This document shows, piece by piece, positions 1 to 13,386 of a DNA stretch of 64,000 nt. The DNA is taken from assembly GCF_022458985.1 (NCBI RefSeq), contig NC_061779.1, positions 10,490,501-10,554,500 on the forward strand, read 5' to 3'. Made by a program: the position numbers and the translations under genes. The notes below the pieces were generated by a model. The model was not told the origin of the DNA and did no database searches. It saw only the letters and a list, made by a program, of their open reading frames with translations. The stretch's first letter is position 1. Every line of letters begins with the position of its first letter. This DNA comes from Mugil cephalus. Taxonomy: Eukaryota; Chordata; Actinopteri; Mugiliformes; Mugilidae.

Positions 1-250
1 CCCCTAGGCACAATTTCATAACACTCCCGGGATCTACACCATGATCTAGCTCTATATTTGGGGCTGCAGGAGGAGAAATCTCCAACAAGGCTCCTTTCTG
101 AGGCAGTGCCTCGCTCGGAAGTGGGGCCTTCTCCATTGACTTCACCCTGAACAGTTTAAACTTCCACTGAGAGTACTTAGAGTGGGGATGGTGGAGCTCA
201 GCCGGCATGGAGGATCTGGGACCATCTGTCTCCAGGCTTTCTGCCGCCAT
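1..250 (-). CDS. rag1: V(D)J recombination-activating protein 1, first coding exon (partial)
   Basis: RAG1 is the catalytic subunit of the RAG1/RAG2 recombinase, which cuts antigen-receptor gene signal sequences in lymphocyte nuclei. The visible 83 codons start at the ATG at 250-248 (minus) and run off the left edge, so only the extreme N-terminus is here. The diagnostic block is [19 protein letters not shown] near residues 19-37. It matches the conserved N-terminal block of vertebrate RAG1 (recalled human form: [18 protein letters not shown]). The tail SVMKLCLG resembles fish RAG1 just before the zinc-binding region. A long pyrimidine tract and AG at 274-273 form a strong splice acceptor, giving an exon with 22 nt of 5' leader (251-272). 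The RING, nonamer-binding and DDE catalytic regions lie outside the window. Identification rests on the motif, not on a database search. Confidence 0.92.
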   Translation of the reverse strand, partial: MAAESLETDGPRSSMPAELHHPHSKYSQWKFKLFRVKSMEKAPLPSEALPQKGALLEISPPAAPNIELDHGVDPGSVMKLCLG

Positions 251-1337
251 GATGGGACTTAGAGCTTAGACCCTAAAGGAGGAGACGAGAGGAGAGGAGA
301 AGGGAGGAGAAGAGGGAGGGCAGAGGAGAGATTAATTTGATGCACTACAAATGTAAGAACATAATTTCAGCTGTCCATGAGATAACAGATTCAGGGAAAA
401 GATCTAAAGGTTAAAATCCTATGGGGGAATAAAGCCTAATGCCTTCTCAATGTTGAGCCCATGACACAATCTAAAAGCTTTACTTGATTCCTGTTGAATT
501 TATATACCAAGCACCCTGAAATCCCACTGAACAGAGAGTAGTGAGCCCTGACCTAGACTGCTGTATTATACCATAAGTGGCATTTAGATCTTGTGTAAAA
601 TGCATGAGACAAGCACTGGGGGGATCGATACACACCAAAATCTTCATTTCTCTCATCTCCAAACCCATCACTCAGGGAGCTATTGTGAATTTTTCCTTTG
701 ACACAGCAAGTTTGCTAAATGGGCAAACTCATCCCTGCGAGGCTGTCAATCATTTATATTAGTCATTTTCTTGGCTGGAGAGAGAATTGGAGCTCTGGGA
801 GCCCCCGACTGGCATTTTAAATGCAAAGAAAAGATTTGGAGACACATCGCAAACGTATTTCATAATACTCAGATATTGACCAAATGGCAGGAAAAAAGAA
901 AACAAGAAAGCATCATATTGAATAAGCATCATAAAGAATCATTCCAAACAGAAAAATTGTTCAACTCAGAAGTCGTAATTCAAGAGCCAAGTACTCTTAT
1001 GGTAGAGCACAGGTAAGATCAATGACGCTGCTGCACTGACTGACCTATACTTCATCTCCTCCTGCACTATCCAAGTTCCATTACCAGTTCTGACAATAGA
1101 GCGGTCAAACAATCTTTGAAACAATTGCAATTTTGAGTCTTACCATTGTGAACCTATAGCGAACACTCTGTAGAATATTCCGCATGTCCATCTTTCACTG
1201 CTCTCCCTGCATTTTCACCCTGAGATATGTGAGTCAGTCCAACTCCACTCCCTGGCTCTCTGTGTGCATCACATGCTGAACTCTCCTTTGAGATAAACAG
1301 CTGAGCCTGTGTGCATGTGTGTCAGCTGGGCTCTTAC

Positions 1338-1528
1338 CTTGTTTTTCAGTCTCAGCTGGCGTCAGCTCCCTTGGGGGCCCTCTCTCCGCATGGGAGCGCA
1401 AGGAAAGACCCGGAGCCAGGCCCCTTAAAAAAATACAAAAAAACTACATACGCTGTGTAAGCTTGACTCTGTTGCAGCTTGGAGCTTTTGTCACCTAGAG
1501 TTGTGGCTCCATACTGTGGGATTGCTCC
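1338..1528 (-). other. rag1: rag1 non-coding exon 1 (predicted)
   Basis: On the minus strand a good donor (AACAAG, then GTAAGAG) ends an exon at 1338. A TATA box sits at 1557-1551, which puts the start site near 1525-1530. Splicing to the acceptor at 273/274 would remove an intron of 1065 bp and join this leader to the coding exon. A separate 5' untranslated exon is the usual RAG1 arrangement. The exact 5' end is an estimate from the TATA spacing. Confidence 0.6.
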
Positions 1529-1550
1529 CGTCTGCCACATTGTGTCTTGT

Positions 1551-1613
1551 ATTTATACCCCCCCTTTGAAGGGATCCCAACAGTCATCTCCTGCCACCTG
1601 ATACAGGCAGCTG
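1551..1613 (-). promoter_or_regulatory. rag1: rag1 core promoter: TATA box with upstream E-boxes
   Basis: The minus strand reads GGTATAAATACAAG, with TATAAAT at 1557-1551. Just upstream (higher coordinates) are two E-box hexamers, CACCTG at 1595-1600 (CAGGTG on the gene strand) and CAGCTG at 1608-1613. These are the kind bound by E2A-type bHLH factors in lymphoid cells. The motifs are seen; the role is inferred from position. Confidence 0.5.
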
Positions 1614-3471
1614 AGGAAAGAAAAAAAAAAAACAAGGTCAACCCCAAAGCACAGTTGAACACATGTGCATGTACAAAATCCAACAGAAAACAAACAACTA
1701 TCTACCACACCGACCCTCAGCTAGAAACACACAACATGTGTCAACTTTATCTCCCCTTTTCTCATACTCATGTGCAGGCTCGCCTCGTCCAGGTGGCCTC
1801 ACTGTGACAGAAGGAGAAATACTGTTAAACTTGTGAAAAGCAAAGAGGCACAGCAGACCACATTCAAACTACATAGGGGAAGAAATACATTAATAATGAA
1901 AAATTAAGAATTGTAGCTATCGTACTGACTTTTATTGTTATTGCTGTCATTTTAATTAGTGTGTCATCTTTCAGCGTTTGTCGCTGATGCATCAGCAATT
2001 CAGGCGGTGGCTGCTGTGAATCACAATGACAAATGCACCGACACAAGTGAGTCATATTCGGCCGGAAACCAATTAGTAGTGCGTTTGCTGTGGGAATGTG
2101 AGTGTTCACTTGGCAGCTACTGCTTTAATTAATTAGATTTTAAAGCAACACGAGTGACTTACAAAGAGGCTGCATAGCAAAGCACAATTTATTTGGGCAT
2201 CTATTTATTGGTTTTGAAGATAATAGCTGCATGTTTTGTGTGTCCGTTGCTTTCGCCCTGCCCTTGTAGTTTTTATCTGCAGTTTATCTCTTTTTTTTTT
2301 TTTTTACAGCGTGAGCTGCGTTTTTCATCCATCTCTTCAAAGGCTTTCTCTCTGTCTCCTTCCTGAATGGCTTTTAATTAGACTGCATCATTTGATGTGA
2401 TTTCTCAGCAGGTATGGGGAGTATTTGCCCAAGATCATTCTTGTTTGTAATTATCCAGGGGATTAATCTGGTGTATTCACCGCAGGAGCCTGTTGCTGTT
2501 GCATTTGGATTCACCAGCCAAGTCATTAGATACACAGTCAGTGGGCACCGAACAACAGTTGGGTCTCTCCCCCTCTTGTCGGCTTAACAGGGGAGCAGGA
2601 TGAACACTGGCAGGCTCTGCGGCTTATATTTGGTTCATATGGACAAGTGTGACCTTAGACAGTTGCAGTTTTTGTTTCTTTTGTTCATTGTTTTTGACAA
2701 GTACACCTCCTCGCAGGCGTTGCAGGGGAACAAACAAAGGGACAAGTTAGTGGCTAAACACAAAAAAGTGCTGTTTTCCAAGCTTTTTTCCAAATCCATC
2801 AGTCGCGGCTGAGAGATCTGAAGTACACAATGCTTGATTCATTACATATCCAAGAACAAGCAAATGATGGATTGTAGCAAGATGTTCCAAGCTTATTTAT
2901 AGCTGATATTTAGATTTATGATAGCCAAGTAGCCGTGTGTTTCCGAGGCAAACGCCACACCTAGCCCCGTGGCAGACAGGGACAGAGCTGCAGATGTCTG
3001 CCTGACAAACAAGCAGTGACCCCCCGAGACCCTCATCTCTCCACGCCTGCTAATTGACTTGTTATTGATCAACTCAAAGACAGTCTGATTTATGGGAAAG
3101 AGGACTTGTGGAGACAGCCACCTGGCATGGAGCAGGCTGTTATGAATGTGAGGAGCAGACCCTGGGGGACTAGAGACTGCAGTTTAGGGAGGACATACAG
3201 GAGCTTGCAATGCACCACTGAACTGACACCTTGCACCACAAGGGGCTGTTTTTTTCCCTCCCTCTGCCATGATGCATCCAAACAACATCAGTGAGTAATG
3301 TGCGTGCGTATGAGCATGTAGCAGGTGTGGGCAGTGGGAGGGATGAGTGGGAATATGGCTGGGCCAGTACTTGTGTTTGGGAAAAGTGGAGAAAAGACAG
3401 GGGTGGTGAGGGCTGTGGGTCTGTGTTTGTGAGTCTGTGCGTGTGTTGTGCCAAGAACAAGAACCACCACC

Positions 3472-3922
3472 AATCAAGAATAACATTATGACCACCTTCC
3501 TAACATCGTGTAGGTTGTGACTCATCAGAGAATGGACACGGGCCTTTTGAGGGTGTCCTGTGGTGTCTGGTAACAGGATGTTGTTAGTGGGAGGGCCTTT
3601 GGTTGCCATGGGTTGAGGGGAGGGGCTTCTGTGGATCAGGCTTGGTCCAGTGCATCCCACCTAATTGATTAGTTTGGGATCTAGGGAATCTGGAGGCCAG
3701 GTAAAAACCTTTTCTCAACTTATGAGTTGTTCCTGAGCTTAAATCATCATTACTATGGGGTGGGGGTGCCTGTTTTGGTCTGGGTGGGTGGTATATGTCT
3801 AAGTAGCATCCACACGAATGCCAGGTCCAAACTTTTCCGAGCAGAACATTGAATTGTCACAAGATGGTCAGTGTTATTTACTCCTCCCGTCAGTGGTTTT
3901 TAGGGTTGTGGTTGATCGGTGC
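3472..3922 (+). mobile_element. Tc1/mariner-like deletion derivative, copy 1
   Basis: The left edge carries a decayed TAACATTATGACCACC terminus and the right edge ends in TTGATCGGTGCA. Both belong to a very common teleost Tc1-like family. Between them are antisense transposase fragments (around GTGTCCTGTGGTGTCTGG and CTGGAGGCCAGGT) with large internal deletions. No intact transposase remains. A second copy lies at 46488-46764 in the opposite orientation. Confidence 0.7.
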
Positions 3923-6900
3923 ATCTCTCAGTCCAAGTGATCCGTCCTAGTGAAAAATAAAGAGGCAGGCAGAGAACGAGGAGGGCAAGGGAGCAAGAGG
4001 GACGGCAGCGATCTTGCGTAAGGGAGTCGCACAGGATAACAGGCTTAGTTCAGAATGGTGAACACAAAAGGGCTTAGGGCTGAATGCAGGCTGTGACAAG
4101 GAAACGGGGGAAGAGATCAAACCTTCCAGGCACGACTATGTAAGCCAAAGGAAAGATGCTCAGACAGCACAAGTCACATAACAGCTTAAGGAAAAGTGTC
4201 AATAGAAGAAATGGACAATGAATGAATTCCGAAGCAGCGCTGGTATATCCTCCTCGACGGGAGCGAAATGTCAGCGAGGTGCACATTTGAATAGACCGAC
4301 CAAAATTGCGGCATGATATTTCAAAATGTCATGAAGAATGTGGGCATCTTTGTGATTGTATTCGGGGTAAAGAGGGCAATTCACTGTCATATTTCCACCG
4401 TGCGTTATGCAATATATTGAACATTTGGTATGCTAATTTTTAATTGAAATTTCATAGCACTGTTCGACAGCCTCTACCAGCCAATTCGCCGTTAGCCGCT
4501 TCCCACTGTCCACCTCTTCCATCCTTCATCCGGAGACATGATTTGGTAGATAAATAGTCAAAGGGGGTAGACTTTAGAGCAGACCTATTCGTCAAAGCTC
4601 CCTGCCAAAACAAACCCCTTACCCCACTACTCAAATCCCCCCCTCATCCATCTCCCCCGTCGCTCCCGCTCAATGTCTTGTTTCCCTCGTCTCGCCCCCC
4701 CATCCCCCCCCTTTTTTTTCTCCTCCGGTTTTGTTAATAATCAAATATATTCCGACGAGGTGATTAATTATAATCCCTCCCTCCGACCACAGGTTAACAT
4801 GCTCCCTATCGCACAGTGACACGCGGCTGAGTGATGCCGTCTCGAGGCCTCGCGCGACCCCGTATAACTCGGCCGCATTTGTTGTTAGCTCATCCTGACT
4901 GATGGAGCTTTAACAGAGAGCAGAGACACACCACAAACATCACAGCTTCTACAAATAACATCCCCCTCACTCTGCTGACAGCCTGACACCACAATATCTT
5001 CCGTGTCCAGCTCTCCAAATATTCATTTTATTGGATCGTCTAGTCTTGGGACTATATTAGTTCATTCCAAATCTTGCATTATAACGTTCCCTGAGGCGCT
5101 GCAGGGTTATTTTGGTTTTGGACCGGTTCCATTCATCCCTTCTGTTCTGGTGAGTTAGACAATATGGGCAACAACTTAAGCTACAGCAACTGTGAGTGTA
5201 CATTTTAAGTTTAAAAAAGAATAAAAAAGAAAGAAAATAATCCTATTACCATAGCAAAAAGGGCTACATAGAGGTCAATGCTATACATAGAGTGCATTGT
5301 AAATATATGGCAGGATTGCGCTGGTGTACAGGCCTACCGAGAGACCTGCATGTAAGTATAAAACCCAGATGGATGTTGATCCACTCCCAGTAAACCAAAC
5401 GAAATTAAACCCTAAGCCGGATTCAGGAGCACTAGACTAAAGTGGGGGAGCAAAACCAGGATCTTTAATCAAAATAACAATGCTCGTTTGTTCTGTGTTA
5501 ATTAAATGTAGATTTTCCTGATTGGAGAGCAGTCATGTCGATGCCAGGGGACCTGCAGTCACGTAAACATCCATTCACCGAATTTGTCTCATGTTGAACC
5601 GCGTATTAGTTCCCGTTCCCCCAAACTGTCTGGTGCTCGTTTACACAGAAGGTCTGTCAGCTGAGCGATGGTGTCTCGCAAACAACTCCTCAAGTTTTCG
5701 GGATGTCTTGGCAAATTTGTAAAACACGTGGGCTACATCCACACACTTTTCAAACTAAATGAGAAAAATTGTTATTTCTCCCCACTAAATTACTATTTTT
5801 CTCCCGACTGGTCATTCTCCCCCGTTTCTCTTCCTCGGTCGCCTTCCATCAATGTAATGAGCAAATCATGGCCACTAGGGAGAGATGTGGAGAGAAAAAT
5901 AGGCCCCATTATGTGTCAAGCTATGTGAAAAGAGCAGCGCTGTTTTCTGTCAACTCTAACCCCCAACTGTCCCTGGTCCTAACTTCCCACCAAACACAAA
6001 GAGGTCTTTTCCCACACGTAGATGTGCTTATTATTTCCTTGTCTTTTAACTAAAAAGTCCATTATAGGAAATGCCCGGACAGCTGTGCCCTTTTCTGCGC
6101 TAGCTCTGCCAGAGCCCAGACAAGGCAACAATGGACACAGTAACACGCGCCGATTCAGGACTGATTTAGAGTGACTGCTCTTAAACCTGACTTATAGAGT
6201 ACAGTAATTATAGGAGGGGAAGGGAGGGGGCTGTTGAGGATGCCGTGGTGAGATGGGGGCTTGTGCAGGGAGGTTGTTGTCGTTTGGCAGCCAGTCGGGT
6301 TGGAGAGAGAAATGACTACTGGAGCCAGAGCCTGGGTGGCAGAGCATTTATCAACCAGTCATCTCAATGATTCACATGATCCGGCGGGGAGACATTATTT
6401 TACCGGTCTAGTCTCTCGCTGCGACCTGCCGGTGGCGAGGATATTGATAGCTATGGGCTTTATGAGCAAAGGAACAGACGCATACAGTAATTGTTTGAGA
6501 ACAGTTGTTTCAGAAAGTCCTATCTCTTTTCACAGAGTCATGTGGATTGGAAAAAGAACTGAACCCAACTCGGGGGCATATGGCATTTGTTCACTGCAGC
6601 AGAACACAGAGATGCCTCAGGAAGGGACTGACAAACATGAACTCCCCTGTTGCTGGAGGGGAGAGTAACTAGTGCTGAATACATAAAGACCACAAATAAA
6701 TAGACCATCCACCTGCTCAGTGAGTGCTTTGGGGCCGGGGTAGATCTGAAGGTATTGATATAGTTTTGCATTTGTTAGCCTGCCTGTACAAGCAAGTATA
6801 ACAGTCTCCGCATAAGCAAATAAATCCCTAACTGAATGGGGAATAAGGGAAAGAGGCGAGGGAAGCCTGTGATAGCCTTCTCATAATAACTATGATAAAA

Positions 6901-7419
6901 ATGCTATTCTTCCATTCAGCCTGCACTCGCCCTTCTTTTACCAACTTTCGCTCGAGGCTCCTGCGGGAGACACATCATTCGCTTTTTTGTGAAAGGCCTG
7001 CTGGAGAGTCATAAAGGGGGAGAGCGATGGCGGCTGTTTATTTAGTCAGATGGGCTAACGCGTGTGAAATGGGTTTGAGCGAAGAGGACGCCGTCTACAC
7101 AGTGGCAGCTGTCATCGATAAGTGAGAAAATGTTCTCATTTACTGCTTCCTATGACTGACAATTGAAATTTGAATTGACAATTTGGACCGTTACAAGCCC
7201 TCCTCATTATTAAGGTTACAACTTAAGTGCGGGACCAAGACCCCACCCCATATCATTGTATTTCCCATGCTTACCTATAAAGATGTATCCTCTCACTGTC
7301 TCTGTTTGTGTCAGTTCTCAAACCACATCTTCCCTATCCCTCTGCCATTTTCTTCTTCATTCCACTCTGAGTATCTCTCCATGGGTTCCTCTACCATCAT
7401 CCGTCTGCATATTCTTCCC

Positions 7420-7523
7420 ACTTCATCCCATCCCCTTTTCATCCCATCCCCTTGGACCCTTTTCATCCCATCCTCTCGGCCTTCCTCATCCCATCCCCTC
7501 TGACCCTTTTCATCCCACCCCCC
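7420..7523 (+). repeat. C-rich minisatellite
   Basis: Roughly four degenerate tandem units of about 17-32 bp share the core TTTTCATCCCATCCCC with variable spacers. A related degenerate unit recurs near 8050-8090. The open frames across it are products of the repeat. Confidence 0.7.
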
Positions 7524-7530
7524 ATGACTA

Positions 7531-7985
7531 CGGATGGGCATTAATTTTATTATTACCGATGCCATTGTTGATTCTGCTTATTAATTCAATTCTTTGTCAA
7601 ATCCCTTGTCAATTCCTCCTGTGAATTTTTGATTCTTGTAAACAACATAAATTTCATTGAGTTTCTAAACAAGAGTCAATAGCTTGTGGAAGTAAACAAA
7701 TAGGAAATTGGTCACTGAATCCTCACTAGCACTGCTCTGCTGAGACTTGTTGACCGGAGATTATCGAACACATGGCACTCTCTGTATTTAACGCCGTGCG
7801 TCGTTAACAAGTGCTTCAGCATGTTGGTGGTGTTGCCACCCAAATTGCACTGTGCACTGCTACAGTCCCTTCTGGTGAAGTGAAGCCACACTTTCAACCA
7901 TTTCAGTCTCTCGCCATTGCATCTTCTGTGAATGACGTGCTTCGACGTAACAATTCGGCACAAGAAAAATCAATAAGGGCAATCA
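7531..7985 (-). mobile_element. hAT-type DNA transposon relic with BED zinc finger
   Basis: A minus-strand frame at 7963-7712 encodes WLHFTRRDCSSAQCNLGG followed by NMLKHLLTTHG. That is the W-x-HF ... C-x-x-C ... H-x(4)-H pattern of a BED zinc finger with one cysteine lost (only one C is kept at C-x-x-C). The left edge GGATGGGCATTAATTTT looks like a hAT terminal repeat. The catalytic transposase core is missing, so this is a dead fragment. The right boundary is a guess. Confidence 0.6.
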
Positions 7986-8539
7986 ATAAGCATGAAGGCT
8001 AATGATATGGATGAATTGAACCAGTTGGTTCAAATGCCCATCGCTATTCTTGACCCTTCTTATCCCATCCTCCCCGACCCTTCTCACACCTCCGTCCATT
8101 CCTCTCACATCCTGTCTACCAATAAACGTATTTGCTTCAAACAAGGCGTGGTTTTTGTTTGTGAACTGAGCTGCATGTTTATCATCTGTGGTCCTACAAA
8201 GCTGCTCAGTGTTCGTTACTCGCACTTATCTGTTACCACCTAACTGTTAATAATTGCCTGATCTCGTATGCCACCTCATATAAATATACATACATTTTGT
8301 CAGCCCACTTACCTGTAATATAAACGAGTATCATCACTAACCTCGGGGCCCACTACTTTGTACCTGATGTTCATTATTGAATGCTCCGCCTGTTGGCGAA
8401 GTCTATTCTTTTTATCCACTCTTAATCTCCCATGTATCATCCATTACGCACATTACGTATCTGCTTGCTCCTCGACTCCCCCTGTCCCACTTCCCCCTTT
8501 TTACTACCTGGCCAACCTCAAGCAGATGGGCAGCCCCAT

Positions 8540-8604
8540 ATGAGCTGGGTACCGCTCAAGGTTTCATCCTGTTAAAAGGGAGTTTTTCCTTGACACTGTA
8601 AAAT
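8540..8604 (+). repeat. dispersed teleost repeat fragment (TTCCTGTTAAAAGG family)
   Basis: The block with TTTCATCCTGTTAAAAGGG then AGTTTTTCCTTGACACTG belongs to a very common spiny-rayed-fish interspersed repeat. A longer piece of the same family lies at 23278-23420 with its characteristic GGCGCTATATAAATAAAA end. Confidence 0.65.
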
Positions 8605-10141
8605 GGTATCAACAAGGTGAAATCCGCATAGGAATATGTTGAGCAACAGAGACAAAAGTTTAAAGCTGAGAGGGTGTACTTGCAATCTATGCTAATACTT
8701 CATGCTAAGATGATAACAGGTGTCATCGCATTCACCCTCTTAGTTTGGCATGGTAATGCATGCTAAACACGTTTTTTTTTTTTTTTTTTGTTGTTGTGAA
8801 CCAACCTTGGCCAGGTTGCAAAGGTAGATAAAACATCACGAAATGTCCAAAGATGCCTTTGCCAAAAATCATGGCACTCCATTCAATAGATAGATGGAAC
8901 AACGATGGATGTCTGTTCAAAATTTAAAATCTGGTAGCAATCTGCTGAGTAGATATATTATTATATTAAGTGTAGAAAAAGTTTGACCTGATGTCAGTGA
9001 GTGTCGAGGAATCTCTGAGGCTGTCAGGATTCTGTGAGTGTCAGCATGAAATTTCGTGACAAATCAATATACAGAAGTACAGCCTACCAAGAGCGCGGTT
9101 GACAGGAAGTCACTGCATTTCTGTCTGCTGCATCATTTACGTGGCTAAATATTAATGTTCCATGAAAACACTCTATAGTCCTCATATGTGCAATTAAAAT
9201 AAGAATGAAAGCGCAGTTGGTGTAAAGTATGTGTGCCTGGTGTCTTCCCATTGTCACAGATCTTGTCATTGCCTTTTACATTATTCACCAGTGCAAAATT
9301 CTTTTCCCACAATGACAGAAACCAAGCTTCCACGTCTGCATTTTTTTAACTCTGTGTCGTCTCGCTTCCCTTCGTCATGCCTGTCATTGTCATTGCGAAA
9401 AGGTGTTTAACTTCCAAGTAGAGCAGAGCCCATAACCGTAAATAGGCCAATAAGTAACTTCAGCCAATGTCGTCCCCCAAGCAAGCGCGCTCTATATGCC
9501 GAGCAGAAACGCACTCTTAAAGAAACTGCTGCCAAGTGATTATATTTGTAATTTAATTTCCTTGGTCACACAGAGATAAGAGAAGGGAGAAGCTGCAGTT
9601 GGTCGGGTATGAATAGAGTGATGAAAATGTGACTACAGCTTCATTGTCTGCACTGAGATGGCCGAGACGTCACCGCGTACCGGTATGCAGATGTGGTAAA
9701 TGCACAGGGATCTAAGGAGCAAAAAACTCAAAAGAAAAAAATAAAGACTGGAAAAAAAAGTTACATAATGTAAAGACACCTGCACTCTTAAATTCAGTCA
9801 GTAGACATAAGTGCAGACTGATCGAGGAACTCTCTTCCTCTGATCCAGCCTCTGTCTGTCTTCTTTGCACTCACTTCTGCTAAACAAACGTAATCAGCAG
9901 GGTGGTCGGGGTGGGATGTCAATCACAAAGAGCAATGGCTCATCTGCAGCCAAGATAGACTGAGTCCCTGAAAGAGAAATGACTGAAGGGCACAAGGTGC
10001 GCCCTCCACACCCTCATACATCCTCTCTCTTTCCCTCCCCCTCGCTGCTTTTTCAGAGATTGTGGGACTGCAGACATCAAATCTCCTTTTACATTTTCAA
10101 AGATTTTCCACTTATGCTGATGACACTGCAGTGAAGGGCGC

Positions 10142-10171
10142 GCTGCTGCTGCTGCTGCTGCTGCTGCTGCA
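10142..10171 (+). repeat. CTG/CAG trinucleotide microsatellite, ten units
   Basis: Ten uninterrupted units ending at the CAG near 10171. It generates a polyleucine or polyalanine run in flanking open frames, which are not genes. Confidence 0.9.
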
Positions 10172-12555
10172 GTGGTCAACTTCAGATTTCGACTACAAAC
10201 ATCCAGGGCCGCCGGAGGTGAGGGATGGAGAAACAGAAGAAAAAAGTGTACGTTCATCAAAATGTGACACGGCACGAACACAGGGGCAGTGTTGAACTAT
10301 TTTGTGACATCTCAAATCCCCCTCTCCGTCCTTTGTTCTCTCCTCCTCTGATCTTTACGTCTGCTTCTCCCGCCGCCGTCTTGTCTTGCCGTGTATTTCC
10401 TCAGCGTCTTCACTTTGAACCCAGCAAGCATTAACCTGTCAGGAAAGTTACAAATGTTCTGAGTGAATTATGTAAACCACAGAGAAATAAAAACTGCAAA
10501 AAGCACGGAGTTCTCGCTTTATTTCATAATTCATCACGCTCCCGGATCGAGCCAAATAAAAGTTGACTTATTAAGTGCCCCGGCTCATTCTTGGCTCAAA
10601 ATCCTCAGAAATAGTCTGGAGAATATTAATCACACTTTGTCCACCTCACAAATAGGAATCAAACGTACGTAAACACACACAAATATGCACACATGCGCTG
10701 ATTCCATTACTCATCAAATGAAAGCTGTGCCTCCCCCCATTTCACTGAGATTCTGTTGCAACAGGAGAAGCCATAGATGTTACACCAGCACCACCAAAAG
10801 GTTGAAGGCAAAACAACAGTTTTGGGCTTTTCCGTCTCCTTTTCTCCCCCACCCCTCTCTAAGATACAAATGTATAGCTCTAAAAAATCAGATTAAGCCT
10901 CCACTTGGCGCCCAGCGACTTCATTCATCAGCCATCATCAACCACAGACACAAAGGAGCACAAAGGAACACACACACTTTATACTGGGGAATGTCATCGT
11001 GGCAGTGCGGCATAATTAGTAGGACACGGCTGTATAATTGGCCTCTAATTGATATGAAGAGCAGCGGTTTAGCTCGGGTTGTGTTCCACGCATGCTGTCA
11101 GCCGCAGGCAGGAAACGCTCAATCTCCCTGCCATCTTCTGATTGATGTCTCTGTAGCAAATGCCCTTCAACAATCAGAACCCACAATCTCTCCCCGTCTA
11201 TCTGGCCACCTGTCTATCTATGTGTAACATCTCCCCCCCCATTCATCTGTCATTTCTGTCTCTGTGGCTAACTGTCTCACAATCTCCTTCCTTTCGATCT
11301 CCATATTGATTCGGACGCTCTCCCTCTGAAGGCATCCTCCTCCTCTGCGTCTGTTTCTTTCCGGAAAGGTGAAAGAGCAGCATCTGTTGTGGTGGAGGGC
11401 AGGAAAAGGGGGGAGGCAGCCATAGAGAGATGCACTTTCAAGGGGCCCGGAGAGCTCCTACTGAGGGAAATAAAAGCAACTTAAGATGAAAGGGAAAATC
11501 AATGTTAAAAGTTATTTACAATGGAGTGTGGGTGACCTCTCAGTGTAGTGAATGGAAGAAGTTCCTTTTTAAATACCGTCTTTCCTCTAATAGTGGCCGG
11601 AGCCTTTATTTACTCAACTGCCCAGAATACCTGGCCATTATTGGAGGTGGACTTTTATTAGAGGGAGACCTTTATTTCTAATTTCCTTTGTTTCATACTG
11701 ATGTGTACTGGTAAATTTGCTCAAAGTTTTCCTACCATTTACTCTGCTATTTTATTTTTTGCACTGGAAGAAAGCGGTCACATGCAGCGATGTGTACGAA
11801 TCCCAAGTTTGAATGTGGAACCGGTCTGTTCATGGATCGCATGCTGATGCAACGCGACCTTCAAGGACATTCCCCTCATTTACACAGCAATTAAGCACTA
11901 CCCTGTTGGTAAATTGAAAAAGAGACAAAAATCCTCTGTGGATTTAATAACAAACTCATTACCAGGGCCCAACAGGGCGGAACTGCCTTTTAATTAGAGC
12001 AACACCTGATTAACGCCCAATTAACAGAGCCAGAGCCACTTAATTCTCCCCCACTTTGGCAGGTTGAGAACATAAACATAAGCAGCCCAGCATCTGAGTG
12101 CTTCCTCTCCTCCTGGGAAGGTGTGAGAGAAAAGTAAATAACGACTTCTGAGGCAGTCTGGTGGTCCAAATGCTCGGCAGAAATGCATGAGCTAAGTGTT
12201 TTAAGAAGGAGGCAGATGCAGGCGTGGCTGGCTGCTTCACTGCAAGTCCTGATGGGAAACTGTCCAAACAGAGAACCATCGGGTTCAGACACAGAGTATG
12301 AGATGTCTGTTCTCTTTCTCAGATTATATATTTAATTTAATTTTTTTTAAATGTATTTTATGGCAGATGCTCTTTCAACGATGAAAACCTTCTGTTATTG
12401 AAAGTTGCATCAGGAACAAGAGTCTAGACAGCTGACTGTACCACAGGCAGACTAGGAGCACTCTTACTCATTTAATAGTTTTTCGACGATGTTTTCTGAT
12501 GGCTGATGTTAGCTTTAAAGCTTCACGACAACGTCATTCGGGTTTGTTTTTAATA

Positions 12556-13386
12556 GACCCCTTCACAGCCCACGTCACCGTGACGTCATGGCTTTAGCTG
12601 GAGGCAAAACAGAGGGGAATTGAGGCAAAGCTATCACTGTCAGTGTCCTCTGGCTGTATTTCTAGGGGCCAATACTGAAAAAACAAAAACACTAACTTGA
12701 AGGCATACCAGCCGCTGCCAGTCCTAGACAACTTTGGCTGAACACGTGTACAAGAAAGGATTGGATTCAGACAATCATCAACATCAGCTCTCTGTTTGAA
12801 TCGTAGGTTTGATATTAGATAAGATTAATATCTAATACATAATCATTTTTAGCCTGGATAACGTTATGGGTTAGACTAAATTGTGACTGAAATAATGCTA
12901 AGTTTATCATTATTTGGAGGATTATTGATACATGCTAATGCAAATGCTAACAGCGAGCTAACGCAACGTTATGTGTATGTTTCCGGGGTGACCAAGCAGA
13001 AATTGCATTTACTACATTACTCTCCACAGTGGTTCCACTTAATTCTGCTAATGCTGTTTCTTTGTTGGAGAGGCTTCACTTGATAAAGACAGACCAGACT
13101 TCGTCTCCTGTGCGTCCTCCTTTTGTCAAATTGTCCAAAGTGTTGGTGAATGTAGTTCCATCAGTCTGAATCAACTTAAAATACTTTAAAATAACACTCA
13201 CGGTCTCAGAGAGTGCGTGTATTAGAATATTCTCTGAAATATGTGTTTTCCTCGTCCATTCTTGCCAAAACAGTCCATTGAAATATGCTAACCACCGCTG
13301 ACAGGCTATAGTGTTTGAGATGTGTTGCATCCAGTTAAGCCCCGCCCCTCAAAAATGTCACATTGTTTGCAAATCGTGAAGGGGTC
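12556..13386. mobile_element. 831-bp DNA element with terminal inverted repeats, family unknown
   Basis: GACCCCTTCAC at 12556-12566 is matched by its exact reverse complement GTGAAGGGGTC at 13376-13386. Both ends are flanked by TA (12554-12555 and 13387-13388), which fits a TA target-site duplication. The interior has two open frames, a plus frame 12883-13083 and a minus frame 13076-13330, with no motif I recognise. It is therefore a non-autonomous element or a decayed autonomous one. Family assignment is not attempted. Confidence 0.65.

Noticed and set aside
3184..3660. 158-codon minus frame
   Set aside because: It overlaps the Tc1-like element starting at 3472 and is His/Pro/Ser-rich from skewed sequence.
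9940..10281. Minus-strand frame with an 11-residue alanine run
   Set aside because: The run is the CTG microsatellite at 10142-10171. No motif or splice context supports a gene.
10685..11227. 180-codon plus frame
   Set aside because: No recognisable domain, low-complexity parts, and no promoter or splice context; likely a chance frame.
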